NCBI RefSeq assembly: GCF_000165425.1 | Contig: NW_001799630.1 | Span: 660,290-724,289, forward strand | Length of the DNA: 64,000 bases | Origin: Paramecium tetraurelia | Taxonomy: Eukaryota; Ciliophora; Oligohymenophorea; Peniculida; Parameciidae | Direction of reading: 5' to 3' | Part shown: positions 1-15,800 of the stretch, piece by piece | Position numbering within the stretch: the first letter of the stretch is position 1 | How the letters are laid out: each line of letters begins with the position of its first letter | Notes under the pieces: generated by a model | What the model saw: the letters and a program-made list of their open reading frames with translations, nothing else | Databases searched by the model: none | What the model was told of the DNA's origin: nothing | Program-made: the position numbers and the translations under genes

Positions 1-536
1 GAAAACAAACAACTCTTTTTATTAGTCTTCATTATTATACTAATGATTTTCTTAAACTATATTTCCACTATTGAATAGATATTGGTCGATTTTCTTTTGT
101 AAATTAATAAAAGGGTAAACAATGTATGATTTTTTCCTAGAATATCTTTTCTTATGAAATAATTAATTATTAAGGCAATCAATTAATAACTTTTATTAAT
201 TGCTAGTTTTATTACATCTCTGCTATCCTCTTTAGTTGTAAAGTGAAAACCTAAGTTTGCTTTCAATTTTAATTACCTAAAAATTTTTATAAATTAGAAA
301 TTAGAAAATTATAGAATCTGTTAAACAACGTTTCTATTCGAGAATGTCTTGAAGAAATTAATCTTAATTCATTGACATAAGAAATATGTCATTTGATGCA
401 GCTAGCTAATAGTCTTAATCGCTCTTCAGGTTAAATGTCAAAATATGATTTAATTAATTTAACAGCTATATTAATGAGCCTTATAAAATCATAAACAATA
501 AATTAAATCATTAAAAAATTTCAATTCCTCATTTGA
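1..536 (+). CDS. 3' end of a hypothetical gene (5' truncated)
   Basis: The gene enters from the left edge and is open from base 1 with TAA/TAG as Gln. The first exon (1-114) encodes a hydrophobic stretch that could be a membrane segment (FLLVFIIILMIFLNYIS). A 26-base GTA...TAG intron at 115-140 is needed to pass a TGA. The second exon (141-536) encodes an amphipathic helical tail (for example NNVSIRECLEEINLNSLTQE) and stops at TGA 534-536. I do not recognise the family. Its stop lies inside the 3' end of the minus-strand neighbour, so the two coding ends overlap by 16 bases. Confidence 0.6.
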
Positions 537-1728
537 AAAGCGAGCAGTTTTTCAATCTCTTAGAACCTTATTTTTATTTTCTATAAATTTTTTAAAGAAC
601 CCAAACTTTTATAATTTGTATTATATAAAGTCAAAAGGAAGATTTTAAAATTCGTTCCTTTTAAAGAATCTAGTTCTTTTAATTTTTACTCAATCAATGG
701 TTTTAATGTACTGTGCTAGATAGTCAATGTTTTCGATCCATAATAAAGTAGGAGCACTTATTAGGTTAGATTTAACTATGAATAATTGGCTGTTTGAATG
801 ATTGTTATAAATAATTTATAGGTTGCAGTTGAGCATAATGCTACTCGATTACATCTTCCAAATATTTCAAATAATTAAAATAACAAAGAACTTGGCAATC
901 TTAAAATATTCTCATTTGATAGAACCTCATCTCTTAGCTAAATCAAAATAAAGCCGTACTTAATATATGATTGAAGGAAAATAATTTATGCCTGCCTTCA
1001 CTAAAAACAGAGTGTAGTAAAGTTTTTGATCTAAATTAATTTATTAATCTTTAGATGGTAATAATTATTGATTGATCTAATCTAAAACTGAAAAACTATA
1101 TCTTTTGATATATTTCATTATTTAGCATAGAGCTCTTACTTAATTATCGTTGTTTAAATTTATGCTTAATTTTTCACATAATTTATAATAGACATCTAAT
1201 ATAAATTGCTCCTCCTCTTATGTGTAAATTTCCTGTTTTGTTTTTTAAAAGAATTAATCCTCTACATAAAATAAGCCATTTTAAATTGCGTTTAGAATTG
1301 CATAAATCTCTTATTCTGTTATATCTTTATCGAACCGATTTAGAAATTCATTAATCATTGAGCACTAAAAATAAAAATATTTAGGATGATTTTCTTTTTG
1401 GAATTTTGTATTAACAAAAGAGTAAAAAATGCTTTTCTCCTTATTCGATTTAAGAAATTCATCTGTAATTTTAAGAAAATTATCATAGTTTACTTGATTG
1501 CTATAAAATAGATAAATCTTATTACAATACTTTTTCTGTTTTATATTAATCAAATAGAAGTTGCAGCCTTATTTCTATTTTCAGAAATTAATCAGGATCC
1601 TTTGCTTTTTTTAACATGTTCTTTTCCGGAATATTCTTAGAGAAAATCAATCTCGTCCCTTATTTATTCTCAAATACTAGTTCTTTTGAGAATTTGGAGA
1701 GACTACTTTTCATCAAATGTTTGATCAT
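521..1728 (-). CDS. Hypothetical helical protein
   Basis: Read on the minus strand from ATG at 1728 to TGA at 521-523. Two introns restore the frame: a 31-base one at 1463-1493 that ends in CAG, and a 22-base GTA...TAG one beginning at the Q-V junction near 950. The product is about 380 residues, rich in Leu, Ile, Lys and Gln, apparently all helical, with no signal peptide. The basic N-terminus (MIKHLMKSSLSKFSKE) could suit a mitochondrial protein, but that is a guess. Its ATG lies only 18 bases past the stop of the WD40 gene, so the true start may be a later Met such as the one near 1619. No family recognised. Confidence 0.55.
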
Positions 1729-1746
1729 AATAATTATTTATTTAAA

Positions 1747-2829
1747 TCATGCCTTAAAAATATTTACCATTCCTTCTATCCCACTAAACACAATAGAATC
1801 AGTTGTATTCATTTAATCAATGCTCAGAATTCCTTTTGGTAAACCCAGAATAGAAGCTTTTGCTTGACCATCTTTCAAACTAAAAAGTTTGATTTCATGG
1901 ACCCCTGAGCTACCAGCATAAATATAGTCCTCATTTGCTTTGCTAAATTTATATTGAAAAATTACTTAAACTAAGTTGCATATATATAATAAGATCTATT
2001 GTCATCCGATTAAGATCCAGTCCAAAATATTTCTTAATAAAGTTTTCTAGTTCTCCAATCCCATAATTATACTTAATTTTCTGTTCTATGTGATCCAGTC
2101 AATATCAACTATCTCTTAACTGAGAAATCAAGGGAATCTCCAGATAATGATGGCCCATAAAATTGACCTACACATTACTTCTCTCTAATATCCCAAATCA
2201 AAATATTTGCATCCCATCCCCCTGATATAAGAATATTAGGTTAGTCTGGTATGAATTTTACAACAAAAACTCTATTTGCATGACCCTTCTAACCCCTAAT
2301 GTTTTGAATAAAAGGTACCAATCAGCTTATTAAAATTGATGCTACACACTTTTTATGTCATCATCGTAGATTCTAACACAAAAATCCTTGCCTCCAGTTG
2401 CAAACAAACTTCCATCAAAATTAAAGTCCAAACATAAAACACTGTTATTCTCTTCTACAATTTTGTGTAATTATTTCCCTGAATGTGCATGCCAATGAAT
2501 TATGTGTCCCTCTGCATTTGCTGATACCAATATCCCCTTTGCCTTTAAACCATAATTTGGTCTCCATCTTAAAGCAGTTACAGGTGTTTAGAATTATTCA
2601 AGAGTATGTACAAATTTATCTATTTTTATAAAGTCGTCCATATACTTTAGTTATAAAGATGAATCAATCCTTCTGACATCCCTACAGCAAGATATTGATC
2701 ATCTTGATCGTATCTTAAAGAAAATACATCACCTCCATTTACATTTAGTTATTGCTATAACTTTAAACCCACTTAATTCTTGTGAACACCAAACCTCTTT
2801 TTCTAAGATAGAAGAATACTTAAATTCAT
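1747..2829 (-). CDS. WD40-repeat protein
   Basis: ATG 2829 to TGA 1747-1749, with three introns of 26 bases (2620-2645), 23 bases (2296-2318) and 23 bases (1943-1965), all GTA...TAG and each needed to hold the frame. The product is about 335 residues and forms one beta-propeller. Repeat signatures include VFSLRYDQDDQYLAVG, VTALRWRP, VLCLDFNFDGSLFATGGKD, VFVVKFIPDQPNILISGGWD and NQVQLWDWR. It is a scaffold type whose partner cannot be told from sequence. It has no membrane segment and is presumably cytosolic. The assignment to the WD40 fold is secure; the biological role is not. Confidence 0.85.
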
Positions 2830-3467
2830 ATTTGCCAGGCTCTAATGTCTAATTAATTGACGGTTGGTCTCCTTAATTTTAATTATTTTGCATTGTTAAA
2901 TTTTATAAAAAATTATTCTTTAAAAGAAAGAACTCTTATATTATCAATAAACTGAGAATTCCTCTATTCACCCAAAATTATACTAAGTGTTGTGAATGAT
3001 ATACTAAAAGACTGATGAGTTAGAATCTTGAAAATTATACCAAATTTAATAATCTAGTTTTCCTTTTTAAAATTTAAGAATCATAGTATGATGAAAAATC
3101 TAATGTAATAATCATTTTTAAATAGAATATTTTTTTGTTTATAAAACCTATATTTTTTACTAATATTTTTTGAAGTAAAATAGAATATCAGCCGATTTTG
3201 AATAAAAAATCCATATTCTATTTTAAATTATAGAGTTAATAATATATTTTAGTATCATCTTTATGAATAGTTAAGATATGCATTTTATCTCAACTCCAGT
3301 GATGATTATTGTTTTGGCTTTAAATTATATGGAAAGTGGCAAATAATACTTAATAAAATTTGGATAATTGAAGCAATTTTCAAACCATTAAAGTTAGGCT
3401 ATAGAGATTATAAATATCTAAGCAAATCAAATTTACAGCTTAATAAATTTGATTTATAAAATAATCA
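2830..3467. other. Intergenic, no gene seen
   Basis: This 638-base AT-rich stretch lies between the start of the WD40 gene and the stop of the upstream MORN gene, both on the minus strand. It should hold the WD40 promoter and the MORN 3' end. I see no supported reading frame, RNA gene or repeat in it. Confidence 0.4.
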
Positions 3468-4916
3468 TCATTGTTATTCATCCTCTAAAAAAGTTCCATC
3501 TTTCCATTTTCCAAATATTTCGATTTAACCACTACTGGTATATTTTCCAAAACCATTTTATTTATCATTTTTCCAATCTCCTTCGTATTCTGAATTATCA
3601 GAATTTCTAAAATATCCTTTTCCTTCCCTCTGAGCATTGACAAAATCGCCTAATATTTTGAGAATGAATTTATACCTTTATAATATCTTTCTTCTGGTGG
3701 TGGCCAAAACATCTCTCCTTTACCATCAGGTTTATTATTTTTAAAGTTTCCGGTATATCGTTTACCATTTTAATAATAATAGGTTCCTTTTCCATGATAT
3801 TTATCCTCAAAAAATTCACCTTCATATTTTTCGTTTGAAATTTTTAGTTCTTGAGTGCCCTTTCCTTACTTTTTACCCTCCTCAAAATTACCTTCATAAA
3901 TAAATTCTGGTTTTTCTAGTCTTCCATATCCATGAGGAGCTGAATTTTTACATTAACCTTTATACGAATAATTCTTTTATTTTACATCCATTTCCTTTTA
4001 TAAGCATCCATTGTCCCATAATCCACTCTAGAATATAATGATTTATTATATATTACCAAATATCCTTAATAATTTATCACTCTCCCCCAACCTTTTCTTT
4101 CATCATCCTAGAAATATCCTTCATAAAATTCATTTTATGTTAAATAGTAGCCAAATCCTTATTTCTTATGATCAACCATTCTTCCTTAATAAAAGCCTTC
4201 CTCATCTAGGGGATATAAAGGCATTTCTGGGTCAAACTGAATTTTTTCATCAGGAGGTTGATATTTTTCATACATATCATAAATTTATTTAAATTATTAA
4301 GGCAACTTATCTAAGATATTTTATGGCTGGAAAAAGTTAAAAATGGGTGCTGTTCCTTCTATCTTTGTTTTAAAACATTTTTCTTCTTCTTCTTTTTTTT
4401 ATTCTTCTTATATTTACTATTCTTTTATTTATTAGTCTTTTATTTCTTATTCTTTTTATTATTAGTCTTTTATTTATTAATCTTTTATTTCCTAGTCTAT
4501 TTTCTCTTAATCTTTTATTTATTAGTTTTTTATTTCTTATTGCAATTAATATTATTGTTATTATTGTTATTGTTATTATTGTTGTTGTTGTTATTATTGT
4601 TGTTATTGTTATTATTATTATTATTACAATTATTACTATTATAATTATTACTATTATTGTTATTATTATTGTTGTTATTCTTAAGCATTTCCTTAACTAA
4701 TAAGTTATTATCAATGTCTTACCCATTATTCTAGCTTATACCTGAGCCATTTTTCTCAATTATTATTTTTCTTTTATCCCACTCGCTAACTTCGATTAAA
4801 TATTGATTTAAATCAATTTAAGAGGAAGGGTTTTTTTAAGGGGAAAGGTTTTCTCCAGGACTAGGATTTGGTGTATCTCCTTAAGGAGTATTTGAGTTAC
4901 CTATAATTGCACCCAT
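3468..4916 (-). CDS. MORN-repeat protein with poly-Asn tract
   Basis: ATG 4916 to TGA 3468-3470. Introns of 29 bases (4028-4056) and 26 bases (3650-3675), both GTA...TAG, keep the frame. The N-terminus MGAIIGNSNTP has Gly2 and could be N-myristoylated. Then come a Pro/Ser-rich stretch, about 40 residues of nearly pure Asn, a long Lys/Gln/Asn region and at least seven MORN repeats (for example YEGEFFEDKYHGKGTYYY and YEGDWKNDKQNGFGKYT). MORN repeats usually bind phospholipid or scaffold cortical and ciliary structures, so a membrane or cytoskeleton scaffold is inferred. Length is roughly 460 residues. The MORN call is secure; the myristoylation is inferred only from the motif. Confidence 0.88.
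4553..4681 (-). repeat. AAT/AAC trinucleotide tract coding poly-Asn
   Basis: Imperfect (ATT/GTT)n on the plus strand, read as Asn codons within the MORN gene on the minus strand. AAT and AAC are mixed, with occasional AGT, TAT and TGT. The mixture argues against a very recent simple expansion and for selection on, or long persistence of, the amino-acid run. It is flanked by a Lys-rich CT/AT-biased run (about 4380-4550). Confidence 0.85.
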
Positions 4917-4955
4917 TGATACAAAATGAATAAAATTGATATTTTTATTATTAAT

Positions 4956-7900
4956 TCATAATTATTTGTCTCCATGTTTTCCAAATCTATTAAAATCTAT
5001 TGGAGTATGACAAAGGGAACAAAATTTTAAAGCTTAGTTTTAGACTTCCTAATCAATCATCTTATGTTTGCAGGCTTTACAGGTGTAAAACTTCTACCCA
5101 TATATAGATTTCCCAGAAGCTACACAAACTCCGAAAATTGTTCCGCATTCTTTACAGAATAATTAACTTTAAATAATAATATTAGTTACTATTCAGTTAT
5201 TTTTTTATTACCACAAGAAGGCTTTGGACATTGGATAGCATCGCAAACTGCATCCTCTGGGGCATATCTATGTAATGAGATTCTTTTATTACTTTACAAA
5301 TATTTATGCAGCTACTGATTGATATCTCTCTCTCTCTTCTTCAGTAATGTTGTCTAGGTTCTCCAGTTTCACAAAGGCTCTGGCGCATTCCTTATATGAT
5401 TTATTATAATAGGCAGCCAGAGCAAGCAGAGAATATATCCTTTTAGGATCCATATCTAATTCGAATTCGCATAATCTGATGGCTGATTTTCTATAAATAT
5501 AATAGATGTATTACAGTGCATATTTGTAGTTTCCAGAATAGAGGAATTTTTGAGTTAAAATATAGAAATGCCAAGCTTCAGCCTATCTCCACGGATTATT
5601 GAGTACTTTATCAGCGGAATGATTTAAATCATTTGTAACTAGTTAATCTAAAGTGTGAGCAATAGTATTATTTTAAGCAGTCATGGTAACATCGTACAAC
5701 TTTTTTTTGTATAGGTCGACTTCTAAGGCAGCCATGACAAACAACTTCTTCACTACAAGTGGACTTTAATCACTTTTAATGAGATCTTCGCCAATTTATT
5801 ATAATAATCGAGCAGCATCTGAATTATGATTGGCCTTTCTATATAATTCTGCAGCTTCTAATTTCATTCTTTACTCCAACAATTAAGCAGCATATTATTG
5901 AAGCAATCCTTCAATTTATACAAAATTGTGTCTTTCAGCTAATTCAACAGCAAAATTCCAAGCATTCAAAAGAACTGCACAATCGATAGCCTTTTTAATA
6001 TCACCTGCTTTTTCAAAGCATTTAATTGCACTCTTTGCCATCCCTAACAATTGAAATCTTTCACCCAAATCAAATAACAATGTATTTCCTTCTTGCAATG
6101 AGTTTGCTAACTCCTCAAGTGTTTGATAATCTTCAATCATGAATGAAGTCTCTATTAATTTTTCAACATTATTAGATAATTTGAATTGTTATTATGCTTT
6201 TTCCCATTCTCCTTGATCACAAAATAAGTTGCCCAATTTATTTTAGGTTTGAACTATAACTTCATCTGAGCCTACAAGATCTTTAGATAGAAATAGCACT
6301 CTTGAATAATCGCCAGTTTTCATTCTCATTTAAACAGCTAAATCCTTTCTTTCAATTTCTCTTAGAATTTTCTCAGCTTCATCAAATCTTTTCAGAAACA
6401 CATAAACTTCTGCTTTCTATTTTTCCTTCTCATCATAATCTAAGATTCTTTTTATAAATTGCAATCCAGCATAATCTTCTAATTTCAGGTAACACTTTTC
6501 TGCAACTGAGAAGTCTAATTCTTCCAAAGCCTTTTAAGCTAATAATTACCACAAAGTGTTAGACTATGATAAAATAAATCATAATATTACAGGTTATTTT
6601 TCGATGATACCAAACATGTCTTTGGGTGCAGTTTTTTCAATGGACTCCTTGATTTCCTTAAATAATCTACTTTCATATTAGACAAGCAATTCATCGGCTT
6701 TTAATTAGCCATCTGGACTCATCATTATATCATCTAATAATGCTCCTTTGACAGTAAGTTCTGAAAATCTAATAATAATTCTATGATTTACGAGCATAGG
6801 AAAGCATCACAAGGGAGAGGGTCATCGGCAGTAATATCTCTTACTAAATGGATTCTACCTTTTTCCATGACAGCGAATTAGAGAGGATCATTATCAGACC
6901 AAACGACTTGCCAACATTCTTTTTTATCAAAATCTAATAGTTTTCCACCGCTAACAGAAATGTCTAATAACTACAAAGTTCCCATCACATCAATTATAGA
7001 CAATCGAGTTGAATTACAGTTGATATTGATGATGTTCGCCCTATTTTCTAAGAAATATTTAGGCTCCACACTGACATAAGGCAAGGTGAATTTTAATATA
7101 TTCCCATTGATTCTACCAATAAACAAATAACTTTCATTAGCTTGTATTGCACAAATAGTTTCTTCTGTTTGCTTTTCTAAGTTAAATGTATCTTTATCGT
7201 AGATTACTTAAGTGTCTGGATTTTCATCAATGAACCAAGCCATTTCCTTACCAATTTTTCTGATTCCTGTATTCTAATTCGATTCAAAGGTGGTTAATCT
7301 CTAAACCTAATTTCTGTATTACCATAAATAGACATAGTCACTATTAGCAATAATAATATGAGTTTTTGTCATACAATTATATTTAGGTTCAATAGATATA
7401 AGTTTAGTATCCAAAGGACTACCAATAGAATTGCAAAGTTCCACCTTCCATGTGTCTTACTCAACCAGACTTATCAAGACACAACAATCATTTGAACCCT
7501 TAATATCAAGTAATCCTTTCATATATCTGATGGATTTTTATTCTCTTTTCGTATCCCAAAAGATGATAGTGAATTCCATTCTATCTTATCTTTGGTAGGC
7601 AAAGATGAGAGTTTCCGATTATGCTAGATAACTCCACTTGTAATCTAATTTGAGATTGGCAACATAGACAGTTTGACCAACTCCCATTACCAATCTTAAG
7701 CCATCTCCTTCAAAACTAAGACTACTGACTTTGTCAGTGTTAGCAACTCTGAGTGTCTTTAGATGATCACCCATATTCGAATAGAATTACACAACTGCTC
7801 TAGATTCATCTTTATCCTTGGCACTACCAGCAACAGCAAACATGGAACCATTGGGACTCCATCTGACTGATGATATAGTCATGACTGTGTCTATTAATAT

Positions 7901-8745
7901 AGGTGAATCATCCTTATCATTTTTCATTAACTAAACCCTACCACAGGCGTAAGCAATTAGCAAACCTGGGGGTGTTTCATCAGTGTACATTTTGCCATAT
8001 TCATACCATTAGACAGCTGCTAATTGTTAATTAGGATTATTGTAATTTTTGGGATCGACTAATCCCATTAAACAACTCATTTTCAATTAATTTAACTGAT
8101 TACCATTCTAATCATGTATGATAACTTATCCATCAGCAGTTCCCAATATCATTAACTTTGAATCTGGGGACCATTCAATCAATCCTAATCTATATTGATA
8201 ATCTTTGCCCCAAAGTCTATTACCTTCAACTGATCCAACTATGACAGCACCATCCTCATAGATGATTCCAATTTTGAATCCATCAGGTGACCATTTCATA
8301 TCGGTTACATTCGATTTCTGTCTATTGTTGACCATCTCTTCAATCCATTCATTCTATTTATTTTATACATTCATTATTTACTCCCAAATTTATCCATACA
8401 ATAATCTATCCTTGATCATCACTAGTAGTCAATTTCTGATATCTCTCATTCCATACTATTATATTCACCTTACCCATATGTTATTCCAAAGCGGCTTCAT
8501 ATGGTAATTTGGCTTGCTTAAAAATATGTATAGTGATTCTTACTTGTCCTTAAATACCTGCCTTTTAATCATCCAACTTTATTATTTTCAATAACCCTTT
8601 CTTTTATCCTTATGGCGCATGTCTAATTTATCAACTTAATTTACTCTCCTCCTATTGCTATCCAACCCTCTTCCTGACTCCAAGCTATACTGTGAACCTT
8701 GCCCTAATTAAGCATTCCTATCTTCTTGACTAAAAATGAAAACAT
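4956..8745 (-). CDS. IFT121: Intraflagellar transport protein IFT121 (WDR35)
   Basis: ATG 8745 to TGA 4956-4958, about 1,200 residues, the usual WDR35 length. IFT121 is a subunit of the IFT-A complex, which drives retrograde transport in cilia and import of membrane proteins. The N-terminus holds two WD40 propellers with stretches typical of WDR35 ([41 protein letters not shown]). The middle has the TPR-like helices of the family ([31 protein letters not shown]). The C-terminus is a Cys-rich zinc ribbon (CKECG, CKACK, CSLCH). A 23-base intron at 5189-5211 sits just before the ribbon. The gene is divergent from the gene at 8780, with 34 bases between the two ATGs. Presence fits a ciliate with motile cilia. 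Confidence 0.95.
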
Positions 8746-8779
8746 CTCTAAGTAATTTGATATTTAAATTAATAAGTGT
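8746..8779. promoter_or_regulatory. 34-base bidirectional promoter/5'UTR spacer
   Basis: Only 34 AT-rich bases separate the ATG of IFT121 (minus) from the ATG of the divergent ORF (plus). Both 5' untranslated regions and at least one promoter must lie here or inside the coding sequences. No TATA-like or other motif can be defended from so short a stretch. Confidence 0.5.
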
Positions 8780-10390
8780 ATGAATTCACAACTGCAATAT
8801 GAACACAATTCACTAAACTAGGATTTCCGACATCAAATCAATCTGCTCTCAACTGATCTAGATCATCTACTCTCACTTACGAAAATTAGAGGTCAGGATA
8901 TACCCTACCCTCGAATTTGCCAAAATTGCAAATATCCTCACGATTACGATAGTCATCATAATTTGGTAATCAAATCATACACAGAAGCATAATTTATATC
9001 AGATCTTATAGCTGAACATGACACCCTTTTTTAAATCTGTAATTGGGCTCATGAAAGTGTAAAATAATAAAATGTGAGGGAGCAAGACAAAGTCTGGAGT
9101 AACATCATTTCAAATAACTTTGATCAAATTTAAAACTCATTAGCAGACGATGAAAAATGCATATTAAATTCATTGAGACCATTTGGAGCGGGAAAAAATT
9201 AATTTGACTTCATGCGTTTATCAACTTTTTAAAGTGAAAATTGGGTCTTAGCCTTGGAAACTCTCAATAACTTCTCAAGTCGAGCTTCCCACAATAAAAT
9301 TAAGTTATTTAAATGGGCCACATGTCAAAGTGATTCGTGGAGCACAAATATTTCAAAATTCAATGAAACTCTCTGGCTTAACATTAGAGCTGATCTGTTT
9401 TATAAGGTTATGACTGCGCATGCAGAAATATATCCCAAAATGATGAAGTGTATCAATTTTGGAATCAATAAACCATACGTATGGTAACCAAAACGGTATG
9501 AATTGAATTGCAATGACATGAATTTCGGAATTGAAACATTGGGTAAACTATTTATCATTGAAATCATTAATTATTTAACATAAAAATCAAAAGCTTCTAA
9601 ATTAATTTAATTGGTTGAAGAAGCTATTGATCTTTTGGTCAGTAAACGAATGAATCCTTAGTACACAATTATAAGAGCCAATTGCTTTTATAAAATTGCT
9701 TTAATGCTTAATGATCTATTGGATATCAATGAAGATGATGAATATTAATTCTTAATATTGATTACTAAGATCATTTAAAATATTGAAACAGAAATCTTTG
9801 ACCTTCCTACTAAATATCAATTTTTAATACATTTATTAAGTCTTTTGACCAGACTAAGTACATTTAATGAATTCATTCAACAAATATGCCAAAACATCCT
9901 TAATTAATTAGGAAGCTCATTATCCTCAATTTTACAATTATTGATCGATAATAAATTCAATAATGTTTTGATTACTACTATTACATTTGCTAGATTTACT
10001 GCATTAAGCCCTATGTAGCAAAATGAGCTAATTTCTTCTTCATTTTCTTAATATTTTGATTACAATGAGAAAAAGAAACAAATATGGTTGTTCCTCCCTT
10101 ATATTATTGAGAATATTGACCTTTTCAAAAACACTTTCATACAATTACTCTAAGAATATCCAGATTTGGAAGAATAAGAGAATTAGTATTTTCAAATTTA
10201 CATTAATAAGGAAATTGAAAGAATGCAAATCTTAATTAAAGACCTTACAATTCCCGTTTATTGGTTTACTAAGTATATAACATTTATACTTGAAGACCCT
10301 AACTTAAATCAAAAAGACATGTATATAGCAAATTCATATGTTTAGTTTAAATATCATGGATGGAATCCAGATTAATAATCTGCTGTTTGA
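8780..10390 (+). CDS. Hypothetical protein, single exon, divergent from IFT121
   Basis: One uninterrupted frame of 537 codons from ATG 8780 to TGA 10388-10390, with many TAA/TAG Gln codons. No intron is needed. The N-terminal third holds a Cys pair (PRICQNCKYPHDYDSHH) that might bind metal together with the His residues. The rest is helical and Leu/Ile/Asn rich, with no signal peptide or membrane segment. I do not recognise the family. Sharing a 34-base spacer with IFT121 suggests coupled expression and so a possible ciliary link, but that is inference only. Confidence 0.8.
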
Positions 10391-10546
10391 TGGTCTAGAA
10401 AATAAGAAATATATTTTAGCATTAATAGCTAAGAAATTAACAGAATTTAAATAATTTATTAATTATTTGCTTAAGTGATGTATTTAGTATTTATCAAAGA
10501 AATTTTACATTTATGATTGTGCCAAAATTTAATTTAATATATTTAA

Positions 10547-14522
<3,976 letters not shown>

Positions 14523-14602
14523 TAATGTTTGCTATTATAACAATTTAAGAGTGTTATTATATTGTTTTGATAAATTAATATTATTTTTAAAATATTAAAG
14601 TT

Positions 14603-15800
14603 ATGGGAGCTACATGTTGTGCTGCTAAATAACTTGGGAATACCGAGTTAACTAATGCTGCTCCTGAAGAATTCAATCAGCAAGTTGAAACGGAGAAACC
14701 TTAAGAAGGCAATCATTAAAACGAAGAACTAGAACACGTGAAACTGGTCAAAGACCCTCCTCACGTACCAGTTGAAGAACCAGCGCCAGGGAATCCCCCA
14801 GATGATGTATTTAATTACTTAACTTTTAGGCCTCAAGAGAAAAACAGAGATAAATGATATCTATCCACGGCCCAAACTCTGAGGATGCAAAACCATATGA
14901 TAAAGTACCCGTCATCGAAAATGATATGGTGCGCAAAACTCTAGAAAAACTTGGAGAATATCAATACGATCCTGAATCTCTTCAGAAGTATGTAGAATGC
15001 ATTGAACTAGAACCCTATGTATTAACTAATTGTTAACTTATAGTAATTTGAGAATGGAGCTATATATGTTGGGCAATGGAAAAATCATCAACGATGGGGA
15101 AAGGGAAAATAATACTGGCCTGATGGGTCCATTTATGAAGGATTTTGGAGTGCTCACACTGCCAATGGAAAAGGAAGATTGATTCATGCTGATGGTGATG
15201 CATATGTATAATATTATTTAAATGTAGGACGGTGATTGGGTAGACGATAGAGCCTAAGGCTAAGGAACCTACTATCATGTTGATGGAGCCAAGTATGAAG
15301 GAGATTGGTTGGAAGATTAATAACACGGTAAAGGAACTGAAATGTGGCCAGACGGGGCTTAATATATTGGAAGTTACGTTAATGGTAAGAAGGACGGAAA
15401 AGGAAAATTTAAATGGAGTGATGGAGCAACTTACGAAGGGGATTTCAGGGATAATAACATTGAAGGTACTTTTACATTTTTTAAACTCTAGGATTTGGAG
15501 AGTATATTTGGGCTGACGGAAGGAAATACAAAGGACAATGGTAAAATAACAAAATGCATGGAAAAGGAGATTTCAATTGGCCAGATGGAAAATAATATAG
15601 TGGTATTCTCTCCTCTAAAATTAGGCGATTATGTGGAAGATAAAAAGGAAGGCTATGGAATATTTAAATGGTCTGATGGAAAACAATATAAAGGCTATTG
15701 GAAGGATGGCAAATAGCATGGCAAGGGAATTCTAGTTGACAAAGATTAAAGAGAAGTTGAAGCTGAATGGGTTGAAGGAAAAAGAGTCAGACAAGATTGA
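14603..15800 (+). CDS. MORN-repeat protein with MGxxCC acylation signal
   Basis: ATG 14603 to TGA 15798-15800. At least five short introns (for example 14807-14829, 23 bases, and a 25-base one starting GTATTAACTAATTG near 15018) are each needed to keep the MORN register. The N-terminus [10 protein letters not shown] fits N-myristoylation at Gly2 plus palmitoylation at Cys5/Cys6. A Glu/Pro-rich linker and a helical segment follow, then about eight MORN repeats (for example [40 protein letters not shown]). Length is about 360 residues. MORN proteins with dual acyl anchors typically sit on the cell cortex or ciliary membrane, so a cortical scaffold is inferred. Confidence 0.9.

Noticed and set aside
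1-520. Minus-strand continuation of the hypothetical gene as a broken pseudogene
   Set aside because: The plus strand gives one clean frame with a normal 26-base intron and a TGA at 534-536, so the minus frames are antisense shadows.
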